Source of the DNA: Bog-159 sp963738345
Lineage (GTDB): Bacteria; Acidobacteriota; Terriglobia; Bryobacterales; Bryobacteraceae
Direction: 5' to 3'
Assembly (NCBI GenBank): GCA_963738345.1
Contig: CAVTWI010000002.1
Coordinates: forward strand, 5,890,001 to 5,954,000
Length of the DNA: 64,000 nucleotides
Shown here: positions 51,503 through 59,826 of the stretch, piece after piece
Layout: each line of letters starts with the position of its first letter
Position numbering within the stretch: position 1 is the stretch's first letter
Made by a program: the position numbers and the translations under genes
The notes under the pieces: model-generated
What the model was told of the DNA's origin: nothing
Seen by the model: only the letters and a program-made list of their open reading frames with translations
Database searches by the model: none

Positions 51503-51866
51503 TCTGGCCTCGTGCCTCTTTGGTCGTTTCAACTAATTCGTGTTCTAATAACAAAAACGCCTCCACCTTGCGGGCTTCCAATTCATCGATTGGCTTTCGC
51601 TCCAACCTTCGTTTCACCAGGAACTCCTCTGCCCACGCGATGCTTTGTGACGTCATAGACGACCTCGGACATGTCGTGCTCACGACACCACTCCTGGCCC
51701 ACACAACGCGCTCAGGCGTCGCAAGGGCGGCCGGCACCCACCCGCACCTTCGCTTTATCTCCAGGCCGGCTTTGCGGCAACTTGCGCACTCCCAGCCGGC
51801 CTGTCGAGACAGTTGGAAATGGAGTGCGAGGATTAGTTTTTTCTTTCGATCTCGGTGAGGCCACAT
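51495..51866 (-). CDS. Tail assembly chaperone, T-like extension reached by -1 frameshift
   Basis: The open frame covers 51866-51495, but no ribosome-binding site precedes its ATG and its first ten codons duplicate the slippery region. Translation by -1 shifting at 51836-51842 joins the G-like protein to LILALHFQLSRQAGWEC..., giving a 234-residue G-T fusion (121 plus 113). The extension has a Cys cluster (CASCRKAGLEIKRRC and STTCPRSS) and an acidic helix (AEEFLVKRRLERKPIDELEARK). The tail-chaperone fusion would load onto the tape measure during tail assembly, as in lambda. Confidence 0.68.
   Translation of the reverse strand: MWPHRDRKKKLILALHFQLSRQAGWECASCRKAGLEIKRRCGWVPAALATPERVVWARSGVVSTTCPRSSMTSQSIAWAEEFLVKRRLERKPIDELEARKVEAFLLLEHELVETTKEARGQNG
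51785..51842 (-). promoter_or_regulatory. Programmed -1 ribosomal frameshift signal
   Basis: Slippery heptamer A AAA AAC at 51842-51836 in the zero frame, followed by the zero-frame stop TAA. A spacer of 7 bases (TAATCCT) leads to an 8-bp perfect stem, CGCACTCC (51828-51821) with GGAGTGCG (51792-51785). Inside the loop is a small CTGTC/GACAG hairpin (51801-51812). These parts meet the standard layout for bacterial and phage -1 frameshifting. Confidence 0.82.
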
Positions 51867-52198
51867 TCGTGCTTTACGGCCGCCAGTGCCTCACGGAATA
51901 GACTCTCAGGTCCTCTTGCGGCCAGCGACTCGGGCGTCGCCGGCTGTCCGTCCAGGTTCAGGCCACTCACTTCGGCGAGACCCCACGATAGGTAGATCTT
52001 GTCGATTTCGCACCCAAGGATGGCGGCCTCCATCTTTTCGTTTGCTGTGTCCCCGGCTGCCACGAACTCCCGGCGCGTGGCTAAGTCTCGGAGTTGCTGT
52101 GTTAGCTCCAAGCGGCGTGCGAACGACATTTTGGCGATGGTAAAAGTAACGCCCTTAATCACGGCTGAGGGCACTATCTCAAAACTCGTGTATTCCAT
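51833..52198 (-). CDS. Tail assembly chaperone, G-like product
   Basis: 121 residues from ATG 52198 (MEYTSFEIVPSAVI) with a GAGGA site upstream. FARRLELTQQLRDLATRREF and IYLSWGLAEVSGL are consistent with a tail-assembly chaperone. The reading stops at TAA just after EIERKN, where the slippery heptamer lies. It sits between tail tube and tape measure, as lambda G does. Confidence 0.65.
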   Translation of the reverse strand: MEYTSFEIVPSAVIKGVTFTIAKMSFARRLELTQQLRDLATRREFVAAGDTANEKMEAAILGCEIDKIYLSWGLAEVSGLNLDGQPATPESLAARGPESLFREALAAVKHECGLTEIERKN

Positions 52199-52254
52199 GC
52201 TGTTTTCCTCGCACCGCAGCGCGATGCATGCGGTAACCAAGCGGAACCATGTTT

Positions 52255-53439
52255 CTAGCCGAACGCCACAACGATTTCATTATCAGATGTTCCCTGGGCC
52301 TTCGATCCCTCGAATTTCCACTGCAGCCTGTTATCCGTGTCGTCGAATTCCGGTACCACCGGAACCACGTTGGTCATGTAGACGCCGACTACCTGTCCGG
52401 TCTGCTGCCCTAATTGAAACATTACACTAACCGGTTGCTGCTGCCTGGCCGCGAGGTACAAGCCCTGAGTCGCAGCATCATCCAATTCATACAGGTTGAA
52501 CGCGGCCGTAACGGATCGCGGCCCCGGTGCAATAGCAAGCGGTAGATTACTTCCAAACTCCTTCGACCTCAGCTCCAAACCATTATCTAGACGAAAGGTC
52601 CCGCTTGTAATCGTGTAGAACTTTCCGGGCACGCTCCCGAGCCATGCTTGGCCCATATTGCCGGGCACAATCGAATAATCGAACGCGGCCAGTGCAGGCT
52701 CCGGTGGAAAGTGACTCAACTGCCCCATCCCAGTCGTGAAACTCATGCTATCCAATAAATCTTGGGCCATGCCTTGAAACTCAAATAGATGGAAGTCGCC
52801 GTTCACGGTGATCGTCATCCGGTTTACTGCGGCTCCGCAGAGAATCCGTTGGAGAGCTGTGCTGGGATCCCAATAGTCAAAAATGCTCACACTTGGCAGG
52901 ACCGTCGCGGGAAAATAAGAAATGGATGGTGCAATCTCCGATCCCAGCGTTGGAGCTGTAGCGAAGGGAGCATTCACCTGAACGCTAGTTGTTCCGGTTA
53001 TGGCCGTCACAAATCGCAGTTCCCCGCCGCAGGAGACGCCTTGTCCTACCACCAACCCATGCGGAGCCTCAAAAAAGAGCGAGGTGCCGTTCGACCCCGC
53101 CCCCGCTTGCCCGCCTGCAAACATCATAGGAACAGCCCCAAGGCTGGCCTGGAATAGCGGACCATACGCCGGGCCGGCGTTTTGCCCCGCCCAGCTCGTC
53201 ATGTACGTGGTTAAATCAAAACTGGTAGTGCGGCGGAGGCCGGACGGTATGCCGACAAATGTGCGACTTCCGGTCTTATCCCGGCGATCGGCGGTCTCCA
53301 ACTGGTTCTTGGCTGTCAATTTGACTGCTGGAAGACGATCCTGTGCCGTGATCTGTGGGGTCTGGCCGTAGCTGCTCTCTAAGGCCGTATAGAAACGGTT
53401 CGCATTCGATGAAATGTACGATGACATATTACTAATCAC
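52255..53439 (-). CDS. Tail tube protein (major tail protein)
   Basis: 394 residues. Reported from GTG 53439 (MISNMSSYISSN); an ATG at 53427 is an equally good start. Beta-rich, with RRTTSFDLTTYMTSWAGQ near residue 70, GMGQLSHFPPEPALAAFDYS, FRLDNGLELRSKEFGSN and a C-terminal QWKFEGSKAQGTSDNEIVVAFG typical of tube subunits. It follows the tail terminator and precedes the chaperone, the usual tail-tube place. Longer than a minimal tube, with an insert of unknown role. Confidence 0.65.
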   Translation of the reverse strand: MISNMSSYISSNANRFYTALESSYGQTPQITAQDRLPAVKLTAKNQLETADRRDKTGSRTFVGIPSGLRRTTSFDLTTYMTSWAGQNAGPAYGPLFQASLGAVPMMFAGGQAGAGSNGTSLFFEAPHGLVVGQGVSCGGELRFVTAITGTTSVQVNAPFATAPTLGSEIAPSISYFPATVLPSVSIFDYWDPSTALQRILCGAAVNRMTITVNGDFHLFEFQGMAQDLLDSMSFTTGMGQLSHFPPEPALAAFDYSIVPGNMGQAWLGSVPGKFYTITSGTFRLDNGLELRSKEFGSNLPLAIAPGPRSVTAAFNLYELDDAATQGLYLAARQQQPVSVMFQLGQQTGQVVGVYMTNVVPVVPEFDDTDNRLQWKFEGSKAQGTSDNEIVVAFG

Positions 53440-53926
53440 TCACTCCCACTTCGAAGGTGAGTTTTCCCACCTGGATAAAGTTCTGGCCGCCGTGCCTCAC
53501 AGCGCCCAAAGTCGCTTCATAGCATCCCGCATAGTACAGCCCTTCTCCCCAACTGCCCCGATTCTGATCGAGTACTTGCGTTGCTGCGTCAACGTACATC
53601 TGAAGTTGCTCCTGGATTCCATCGAGCTTGTCTTGTGATACGCGCACTTCTATTGTCATCACCGCTTTTCCTGAGAAGTTCCGAAACTTCTCTTTCAGCT
53701 GATTGACAATCTTTTCGCAGTAAACGTTTACCGTTGGATACTGGACGCTCATGCTACGTTCCGAGATTTCAATTGCCACATTCTGTGCGACGATTTGGCT
53801 CGGCCCCGTGGGCACGGCTATCATGTTCTCTGCTTGCGCCAGCGTCGATACACACGCATTCAAGCCTAGTGCTGCGTTTAACAGGCTCACTACTTGCGCA
53901 GTTACTGTGCTACCAACCCATGCCAT
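53432..53926 (-). CDS. Tail terminator / completion protein candidate
   Basis: 164 residues. MAWVGSTVTAQVVSLLNAALG, ...VKGKAV-type strand VMTIEVRVSQDKLDGIQEQL and a C-terminal EATLGAVRHGGQNFIQVGKLTFEV are consistent with a tail terminator. Identification rests mainly on position between connector and tube. Its end overlaps the tube start. Confidence 0.5.
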   Translation of the reverse strand: MAWVGSTVTAQVVSLLNAALGLNACVSTLAQAENMIAVPTGPSQIVAQNVAIEISERSMSVQYPTVNVYCEKIVNQLKEKFRNFSGKAVMTIEVRVSQDKLDGIQEQLQMYVDAATQVLDQNRGSWGEGLYYAGCYEATLGAVRHGGQNFIQVGKLTFEVGVSD

Positions 53927-53929
53927 GTT

Positions 53930-54694
53930 CTAACCTCGCTGAATGACGCGCGGCAATGCCCGTAGATAGTCGGGCGCTTGGCCCATACCTGGGAATTGCC
54001 CTGTCGGGGAAACCGGCTCAACTTGTACCCAAACCTGGCCTGTCGGTAGTGGCGCCGGATTTTGCAATGTCATTGCCGTGGGTAACGAGCCCACATAGAC
54101 GTTCCAGGCAGTCGCATTCACCGGTTGGCTTACCGGCTCCACAACCAAAACGGTCCCATCTGTCACCGCCAAAGTGTTTGGTTCGCTTGCTTGCCCTTCC
54201 TGACCCTCGGCATTAAGCCACGAAATACAGCAGCAAAACGTCATTCCAGTTTGGCCGCCCGGTATGGATGTCAACTGGGGAGAAGCAGCCTTGGGGAGGG
54301 GGTCCGCAGCTACGCCCAGCCCAGTTTGAACCAGCTTGTCCGCGGCCCACTTCGCCAACTGCTGAAACTGGTCCCGTTTACCTTTATAACGGTCGTTGAG
54401 CTGGTTGAAATAGACATCCTGATACACCAGAGTCAACGTGTGGAATATATGCCAGAGCTGCAGCGGTGGCGTTACCACAATATTACCCAATTGCGGGTCA
54501 GGCTGAAGCCAGAATTGCCAGTCGTATGTGTTACTTCTCTGCAATAGCGTCGTAAGCTCGATCCCCAGGTCTTGTTGTGCCAGGGTAAGCTTCGTGTTCA
54601 GGTCGATGTTCTCGGTCTGGGCCGCGGTCAACACCGAGGAGTCCTGACCCATCAAGTCTTGAATCGTTGATATGCCATCGGTGAAGAGCGCCAT
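53930..54694 (-). CDS. Head-tail connector candidate with FN3-like C-terminal domain
   Basis: 254 residues. The N-terminal 130 are alpha-helical (FTDGISTIQDLMGQDSSV, DVYFNQLNDRYKGKRDQFQQLAKWA), as in adaptor proteins at the portal. The last 110 residues form a beta domain like FN3 (FCCCISWLNAEGQEGQASEP, WNVYVGSLPTAMTLQNPAPL) with three consecutive cysteines. The extra domain may decorate the neck. No family was firmly recognised. Confidence 0.5.
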   Translation of the reverse strand: MALFTDGISTIQDLMGQDSSVLTAAQTENIDLNTKLTLAQQDLGIELTTLLQRSNTYDWQFWLQPDPQLGNIVVTPPLQLWHIFHTLTLVYQDVYFNQLNDRYKGKRDQFQQLAKWAADKLVQTGLGVAADPLPKAASPQLTSIPGGQTGMTFCCCISWLNAEGQEGQASEPNTLAVTDGTVLVVEPVSQPVNATAWNVYVGSLPTAMTLQNPAPLPTGQVWVQVEPVSPTGQFPGMGQAPDYLRALPRVIQRG

Positions 54695-54703
54695 TGTCCT
54701 TGC

Positions 54704-55030
54704 CTACTCTTTACTGGGCTGCCCTCCGCCCTTGAGCCTTCGTAGTTCATTGGGCGAGATGACCGCGAACTGCATCCTCGACGCCGCTGAGAGCTGGTCC
54801 GCAGCCCGCTTGGCCTCCGATTTCTCTAACTGAAAGTCGCGTGCCTCATCCGCTGTCGCCAGGCGCGCAAATCCTTCTACGATCATCGTCGCCGCAATCC
54901 GTCGCGGAACTTCCGTACGCACACCTTCCCGCCCTCCATCTGGAGTCTCCAGACTGACAAGTACCACCGAAGGGTCCTTTATGCTTTCCTCCATTGCCCG
55001 AATTTTCTTGTAAAATACCTGTAAGTCCAT
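54704..55030 (-). CDS. Small virion-block protein of unknown function
   Basis: 108 residues from ATG 55030 (MDLQVFYKKIRAMEESIKDPS), chosen because AGGAAG precedes it; a longer upstream start is not supported. Charged, helical (ADEARDFQLEKSEAKRAADQL). Located between coat and connector. No recognised family; perhaps a head completion or decoration factor. Confidence 0.6.
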   Translation of the reverse strand: MDLQVFYKKIRAMEESIKDPSVVLVSLETPDGGREGVRTEVPRRIAATMIVEGFARLATADEARDFQLEKSEAKRAADQLSAASRMQFAVISPNELRRLKGGGQPSKE

Positions 55031-55097
55031 ATTCTTCCTCGTCGGGGCCGGGCAAACCCGGCCCCGCATGTCTTCTGTTGTCTTCCGGCGGGTTTCG

Positions 55098-56009
55098 CTA
55101 CGTGTTGACTTGGACGCCGAAGTTGTTTCGGATTACCGCACAGCCGTACAATACGTCGACCGTAAACTGTTGCGCTAGCGTATTTGGTTGGTAGCTCATC
55201 ACCACGCGCATACCGAAGTTTCCCATCTCCGCATAATGCGCCACGGCGCCGGTGCCGTATAACGGTTGTGGCAGTCTCCGGATCACGAGCCCGATCGCCG
55301 GCTTGGTGAAAGCCAGGTTATGAGTCGTCAGAGGAGAACTCCCGGTCGCCGCGATGTATTGCGAGCGCATGACGAAGAAATCTTTGATCTTGCCGACCGT
55401 GCCATCGATTAAGGCTCGTAATCCGGCCTCGCCTGCAGTTTGGAACTCGCTGAACCGGTCGATCTGCCGCAGTTGCGAATACGTTGCGGCGTCAACAACC
55501 AGATACTTCGGCTCGGAAGGTGGTACCTTCGCCGAAAACAAGGCGCTTTCCGCCTGATCGATCACCGCCTCGATCAACGGTGTCCCCGGTGTACCAACCG
55601 GCGTGTTAGCCGTAAATCCGGCAAACAGGTTCAGCAGGCTTGTCTCGATGCTCTCTGCAATGGCCACTACGGCGGGGTGCATGTACACTTGCAGCAGATC
55701 GGGAACCGCCAACACCTTGGTAACATCGGGTATCTGGAAGGTCGCCTCGGCGTGCGTGTTCAAAACGATCTGCGCGTTGCCCAAGTTAGGGTTCTGCGGC
55801 TGAACTTGTCCGCCCTCGGCTATGTTGTTGGCTACCAGTACCGGCGGAATCGGAATGTTCACCGTGTCCCCAGCCTGCGCCAAAACAGGTTCGTAATCGC
55901 GATTGACCAGGTTACCCATCACTAGGTTCCCGACCAAGGCGGGCAGCGCGTCGGCTGCTACCAGTTTTACGATTGCACTGGCCACGTTAGCTGACGTAAT
56001 TGTCGCCAT
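55098..56009 (-). CDS. Major capsid protein, P22-coat-like
   Basis: 303 residues with AGGAGA before the ATG. NLVMGNLVNRDYEPVLAQAGDTVNIPIPP and VLNTHAEATFQIPDVTKVLAVPDL follow the P22-type coat pattern rather than classical HK97. MYSYQP-like and ...NNFGVQV ends are also seen. Paired with a separate scaffold gene upstream; no prohead protease is found, as in P22. Confidence 0.72.
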   Translation of the reverse strand: MATITSANVASAIVKLVAADALPALVGNLVMGNLVNRDYEPVLAQAGDTVNIPIPPVLVANNIAEGGQVQPQNPNLGNAQIVLNTHAEATFQIPDVTKVLAVPDLLQVYMHPAVVAIAESIETSLLNLFAGFTANTPVGTPGTPLIEAVIDQAESALFSAKVPPSEPKYLVVDAATYSQLRQIDRFSEFQTAGEAGLRALIDGTVGKIKDFFVMRSQYIAATGSSPLTTHNLAFTKPAIGLVIRRLPQPLYGTGAVAHYAEMGNFGMRVVMSYQPNTLAQQFTVDVLYGCAVIRNNFGVQVNT

Positions 56010-56131
56010 CTATTCTCCTAAAGTGTGAAAATCAGGCATTCCTGCCTGCCATGCTTCTGCGGGATGTGCCGTGGCCTGTGCCCGACTCCCAGTTCGTGCT
56101 CCAACCATTATTTTTCCGCGCGGGATTCCTC

Positions 56132-56683
56132 CTACAGTCCGCGCAGGTTCTGTGAGGCTACTCGTAGAATCTCTTTTCTTGCTCTCTCCATCTGCTCGCT
56201 ACTCATCCCGGGCCGGATGCCGTCGATGTCTACGCTATCGCCGCCCTCCCGTGGTGCTTTGTGCGCCGCTGTGATTCCCGATCCACCCGGTATCCTGGCC
56301 GGCAGAAACTCCGGATTCTCGCTCACAAACGCGCTTAGGTATTCCTTCAAAGGCACTTCGCCCTCGTCGCTGTGGGCCAACAGTCGCCCATCCTCCGTGC
56401 GGAAGACGCCGTCGTGTACTGCGCGATACGCCAAGTCCACTTTAGCTACGCCAAGTTTCTGCAATTCAGCCCGGATTGTTGCACCGCGTTCCGCCATTTC
56501 CGCGGCCTGCCGACTTCTCTTGCTCTCTTCTTCGACTTCATTGAGCCGGCGCTCCAGTTGCTCCCGGCGTTTGCGCTCCTCCAGGAGTTCCGTTTTGTAG
56601 GCCGGTTCACTCCTCGACTGTTGCTCCTGTAAGAACTCCTGAAGCGCCTGCTTCACAATCGACTGTACTTCTACGTCTTCCAT
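56132..56683 (-). CDS. Capsid scaffolding protein candidate
   Basis: 183 residues, very acidic and helical, with coiled coil EERKRREQLERRLNEVEEESKRSRQAAEMAE from about residue 37. The C-terminal QMERARKEILRVASQ may bind coat. Position between portal and coat and composition both fit a scaffold. A GAGGGG site precedes the ATG. Confidence 0.65.
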   Translation of the reverse strand: MEDVEVQSIVKQALQEFLQEQQSRSEPAYKTELLEERKRREQLERRLNEVEEESKRSRQAAEMAERGATIRAELQKLGVAKVDLAYRAVHDGVFRTEDGRLLAHSDEGEVPLKEYLSAFVSENPEFLPARIPGGSGITAAHKAPREGGDSVDIDGIRPGMSSEQMERARKEILRVASQNLRGL

Positions 56684-56743
56684 AACCCCCTCTTTCTCAC
56701 TACATGCGCGCTAAGCCGCTGTCACCGGCCCGCTAAGTCGCGA

Positions 56744-58114
56744 CTATGTCTGATCTTCAATCTCCTGCGCAATTTGAGTCTTGATGTCTTGGCGCACATC
56801 CGACAGAAACTTGAGTGACAGCTTCTTGAATACTTGTTTCCGTAGAGTGGTCGATTCGATCCCCATGCTGAGGAGCTTGCTCGCGTCGTCCAGCTCATTG
56901 CTAAAATCGCCGATGTCGAACTCATCTAGGCCGGACACGTCGATTGAGATGTTATCCTGCCGCGCCAGAACAATGGCGCGTAAGACATTCTTCATCGTGT
57001 CTTTCACCGCATCACCGTATGCCCGCAGGACCTCCTGGGTGATGCTGAAGTCTCGTTGCTTGCTCGCACCGGACTGGTGTTGACCAGCGGAGTCCGACCC
57101 GGCCGCATGCGTGATTAAGTAGCAGACGCGGTAAATTTCGTCTTTTAGCTGAATTAGATTGTCTGCCGCGATCTGGTAAACCTTCCCCTCCGGCTCAGCC
57201 CATCCGAATCGGTCGCCTGGCGCGAGTTGAATGAAATAGGATTCGCCCACAATTTGATTCCATTCTCTCTCGGAGTAAATCACCGGGGAAGCAAAGAGGC
57301 CCATGGTGAGAGCCCATGACAGCGCGTTTGACTTATTGAAATGCTCTAGCTGCAGTAACGCACCTTTGTTCATCAACCACAAACCATCGGTAACCTGCAG
57401 ACAAAACACAGGCACGCGATTCTGTGCCGCAAGCCCGTGCAACCCTTCATCCACAAGCCGCACCTCTTTGCTCTTAAGTTGCTGGTATACCTGATAGTGC
57501 TGGCGGTCATAATAAATCCATCGGGTTTCCCTAGTCCAATCAGCGTCTGTAACTTTGTACTTCTTGAGTGACGAAGTCCGGATCACCACCCATTCAAGGC
57601 CCCCGCGGTCGTCATAACTCCAGTTAATAAGCTCATCCGGAGAATAGTCCACCAGATATGCCCGCGACCTGCCCATAGCGTCCTCTTCGGCGCGATTTGT
57701 GGCGGACGCAGGGGAGCGTGGAAAATCTACCACGATGTAGCTTCGCCCTTGTACTAAAGCCTGGACGATCCGTTGTCGGAAGAACTCGGCGAGTGACGTC
57801 CCTTTTAGATCGCAATCCTCGACGAATAAGTTGTAAAAATCCTTCGCCGTCTCATCGCTACCCTCGAAGAGCAGTGCTGCCTCGCGCCGCATTAACGTTG
57901 CGGCATACCAGTCGATGATGGAACCGATATAGTTCTCATAGAACACCCGACTCAGACGTTCGGCGTAGATGTCGTTCGGCTCTTTATGTCGCCTGATCAG
58001 ATACTCGAAGGCGCTTTCCCGAATCTGTTCGCCTCCAGCGTAGAGATCTCTGTACTTCTTCCACATCGCCTTCTTGGCTGCGTATTCGGGATGTTCCCTG
58101 TCGATGTTTACCAT
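56744..58114 (-). CDS. Portal protein (DUF4055-like)
   Basis: 456 residues. YRDLYAGGEQIRESAFEYLIRRHKEP, YENYIGSIIDWYAATLMRRE, SYIVVDFPRS, DYSPDELINWSYDD and ITHAAGSDSAGQHQSGASKQ fit a portal of the DUF4055-type. It forms the dodecameric DNA port. Located between terminase and scaffold, in the standard order. Preceded by a GAGGA site. Confidence 0.75.
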   Translation of the reverse strand: MVNIDREHPEYAAKKAMWKKYRDLYAGGEQIRESAFEYLIRRHKEPNDIYAERLSRVFYENYIGSIIDWYAATLMRREAALLFEGSDETAKDFYNLFVEDCDLKGTSLAEFFRQRIVQALVQGRSYIVVDFPRSPASATNRAEEDAMGRSRAYLVDYSPDELINWSYDDRGGLEWVVIRTSSLKKYKVTDADWTRETRWIYYDRQHYQVYQQLKSKEVRLVDEGLHGLAAQNRVPVFCLQVTDGLWLMNKGALLQLEHFNKSNALSWALTMGLFASPVIYSEREWNQIVGESYFIQLAPGDRFGWAEPEGKVYQIAADNLIQLKDEIYRVCYLITHAAGSDSAGQHQSGASKQRDFSITQEVLRAYGDAVKDTMKNVLRAIVLARQDNISIDVSGLDEFDIGDFSNELDDASKLLSMGIESTTLRKQVFKKLSLKFLSDVRQDIKTQIAQEIEDQT

Positions 58115-58121
58115 CTCGTCC

Positions 58122-59423
58122 TCAAATCAGCCTCTCCTGGCGCTCACCGAGCCCCGCCTGCGGCCTGCATTCCTGCCACAACAGGTAACCGAGGGCATCG
58201 GAAAGATGTGTCCGGCGCCGGTCTTTCTCCTTGTCGATAGCGTTGCTGTCAGCCTTGTACGACACTTGTTCGAAGTCTTTCGTCAATTCCTTGCACTTAG
58301 GGTCGATGAGCATCCGGATGTCACCGTCTGCCGCTCGTAGCTTCGCGTTCGTCAGCATGATACGCTCGCGGACACTGGGGTTCGCCTTTGGAACCTTGTA
58401 GGTCGCCGGTGTTCCGTAATAGCTGCGGAAGTAGTCCCTGATGATTTGGTAGTCCGAAACCCCAGTGCTATGTTGGTTGTTACCCGATGCGTCACCGTAT
58501 ACCACGACGCCGCCAATATGGTCGGGAAAACGCTTGCCGAAAGCCTCGCAAGCCTCCTGCGTGCTGGCATGACGCAACACTATTTCATCTAAAATCAGCA
58601 TCATTCGCCCCTCGGTTTGGGCTACGATCGACGACATTGGGTCAACGTTAAAATCTAACGCCCACAGCAGCGGGTGATGCCGGTTAACCTGTAAGTGCTT
58701 CAAATGCACGCGCCGTTCGAAGGCGCTGTACACCAGCCCGCCCTGCAAACTGAGGTACTGCCCCAGAACTTCCTGTTGGTAGAAAGTGTCGTCATAGCTA
58801 TGCTTCAGCCGTTCGTAAAAGTCCGGCACCTTGTCCAGGAGGTAACGATTTTCATTTGGTTGCGCGATGATAGCGCTGTACCCTTCTACTGGATCTGCGA
58901 TAAACCTCTGGTAGACCCAGTCGTAACCTTTAGGTGTCCATACGGCGAAGCCGCAGAGTTTGTTCGCAAGAGGATCACGCAGGCGGCCCTCCAGCCGTAA
59001 CCATGCTCCTTCTGGCGAATAAGTCAGCTCATCGAGTCCAAACCATGCCAGATTAGTCCCGCGTAGACGATCGAAATCGTCAACCGGCCGAAAGATGATT
59101 CGCGACCTCGACCCGGTCAACGTAAGCATGTTCTCGGCTTTACTGTACACGTACGGTATGCCTTGGCCGTCCAGAATCGCAAACAACGTAGTTTGCGTGG
59201 CGTCTCTCAACATTGGATACGTAGGTGCCCCAATAAGCCCCAGCCGGCCTGGATTGTCGCAACTAAGCCTAAGCGCCTCCTGGCACAATGCTTGACTCTT
59301 GCCTGAGGCGATAGGTCCCGAGAATCCCTTGAAACGGGACTCGCATGAATGAAATGCCATTTGCGAAGGAAGCCCGTGATACGATATGTCCTGTGAAAAG
59401 CCGTTACGAACATTTGTATCCAT
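58122..59423 (-). CDS. Terminase large subunit
   Basis: 433 residues. ATPase Walker A SGPIASGKS, Walker B AWFGLDEL; nuclease Asp residues in WALDFNVDPMSSIV, VYGDASGN and HLSDALGYLLW. Packages DNA into the head. All motifs are intact. First recognisable gene of the block; overlaps a tiny upstream gene by 20 bases. Confidence 0.87.
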   Translation of the reverse strand: MDTNVRNGFSQDISYHGLPSQMAFHSCESRFKGFSGPIASGKSQALCQEALRLSCDNPGRLGLIGAPTYPMLRDATQTTLFAILDGQGIPYVYSKAENMLTLTGSRSRIIFRPVDDFDRLRGTNLAWFGLDELTYSPEGAWLRLEGRLRDPLANKLCGFAVWTPKGYDWVYQRFIADPVEGYSAIIAQPNENRYLLDKVPDFYERLKHSYDDTFYQQEVLGQYLSLQGGLVYSAFERRVHLKHLQVNRHHPLLWALDFNVDPMSSIVAQTEGRMMLILDEIVLRHASTQEACEAFGKRFPDHIGGVVVYGDASGNNQHSTGVSDYQIIRDYFRSYYGTPATYKVPKANPSVRERIMLTNAKLRAADGDIRMLIDPKCKELTKDFEQVSYKADSNAIDKEKDRRRTHLSDALGYLLWQECRPQAGLGERQERLI

Positions 59424-59586
59424 CGCGTCTTACTTCGCGCGGCCGCCCGGCATTGGCGGCGTTGCCGGACGGCGGCAATGGCAGATGGTCTTTGATGAAA
59501 TGCTTCTCCAATCGTGTAATAAGCTGTGCGGCTGTTGTTGTGTAGTCACAAGATCTCTTACCCGACTTGAGACTAACATTGGCCAT
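59404..59586 (-). CDS. Short ORF overlapping the terminase, possible operon leader
   Basis: 60 residues (MANVSLKSGKRSCDYTTTAAQLITR...). Overlaps the start of the terminase gene by 20 bases, as coupled genes do. No HTH or recognised family is seen, so it cannot be called a small terminase subunit. May be spurious. Confidence 0.35.
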   Translation of the reverse strand: MANVSLKSGKRSCDYTTTAAQLITRLEKHFIKDHLPLPPSGNAANAGRPREVRRDGYKCS

Positions 59587-59826
59587 ATTGAGATTTGGTT
59601 CCGTTGCGCCGTCAAGTAATAGATTTCTAAAGGACAGAATATATTTGTCAGCGTGTGATCGGCAGGTATTGACCCAGACGGTGTTCGTCGCAGCTTAGCG
59701 GCAGGATAAGCGCCAAGTGCATTCGTATTAGCAGGATTGTGAGATCGTTAAGAGAAAAGACGGCTAGAAAGTCTTAATTGTCACGTGCGTCCAACAGGGT
59801 CGTGTCGTGATCGGATCGTCTGGCAA
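59587..59826. other. Gene-free upstream region of the virion block
   Basis: 240 bases with no credible ORF, AT-richer than the surroundings by eye. It is where a promoter for the leftward virion genes would lie, but no confident -35/-10 pair or operator was found. No tRNA-like sequence or repeat suggesting an attachment site was seen. Confidence 0.45.

Larger units (their letters stand above)
43124..59586 (-). mobile_element. Virion structural gene block: gene-transfer-agent-like or domesticated phage
   Basis: Sixteen or so tightly packed minus-strand genes: terminase, portal, scaffold, coat, connectors, tail terminator, tail tube, chaperone pair with -1 frameshift, small tape-measure candidate, two distal tail proteins, hub and TIM-barrel tip protein. 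No integrase, repressor, DNA replication, lysis or capsid-protease gene is seen, nor attachment-site repeats at the edges. The block is flanked by chromosomal genes within 25 bases on one side and about 240 on the other. All genes are open except one G7-tract shift. Layout of the tail resembles RcGTA (inference). Confidence 0.7.

Noticed and set aside
43124..59586. A complete temperate prophage
   Set aside because: No integrase, repressor, replication or lysis genes and no flanking repeats were seen; only structural genes are present.
59404..59586. Small terminase subunit
   Set aside because: Only 60 residues with no HTH pattern; position alone is not enough.
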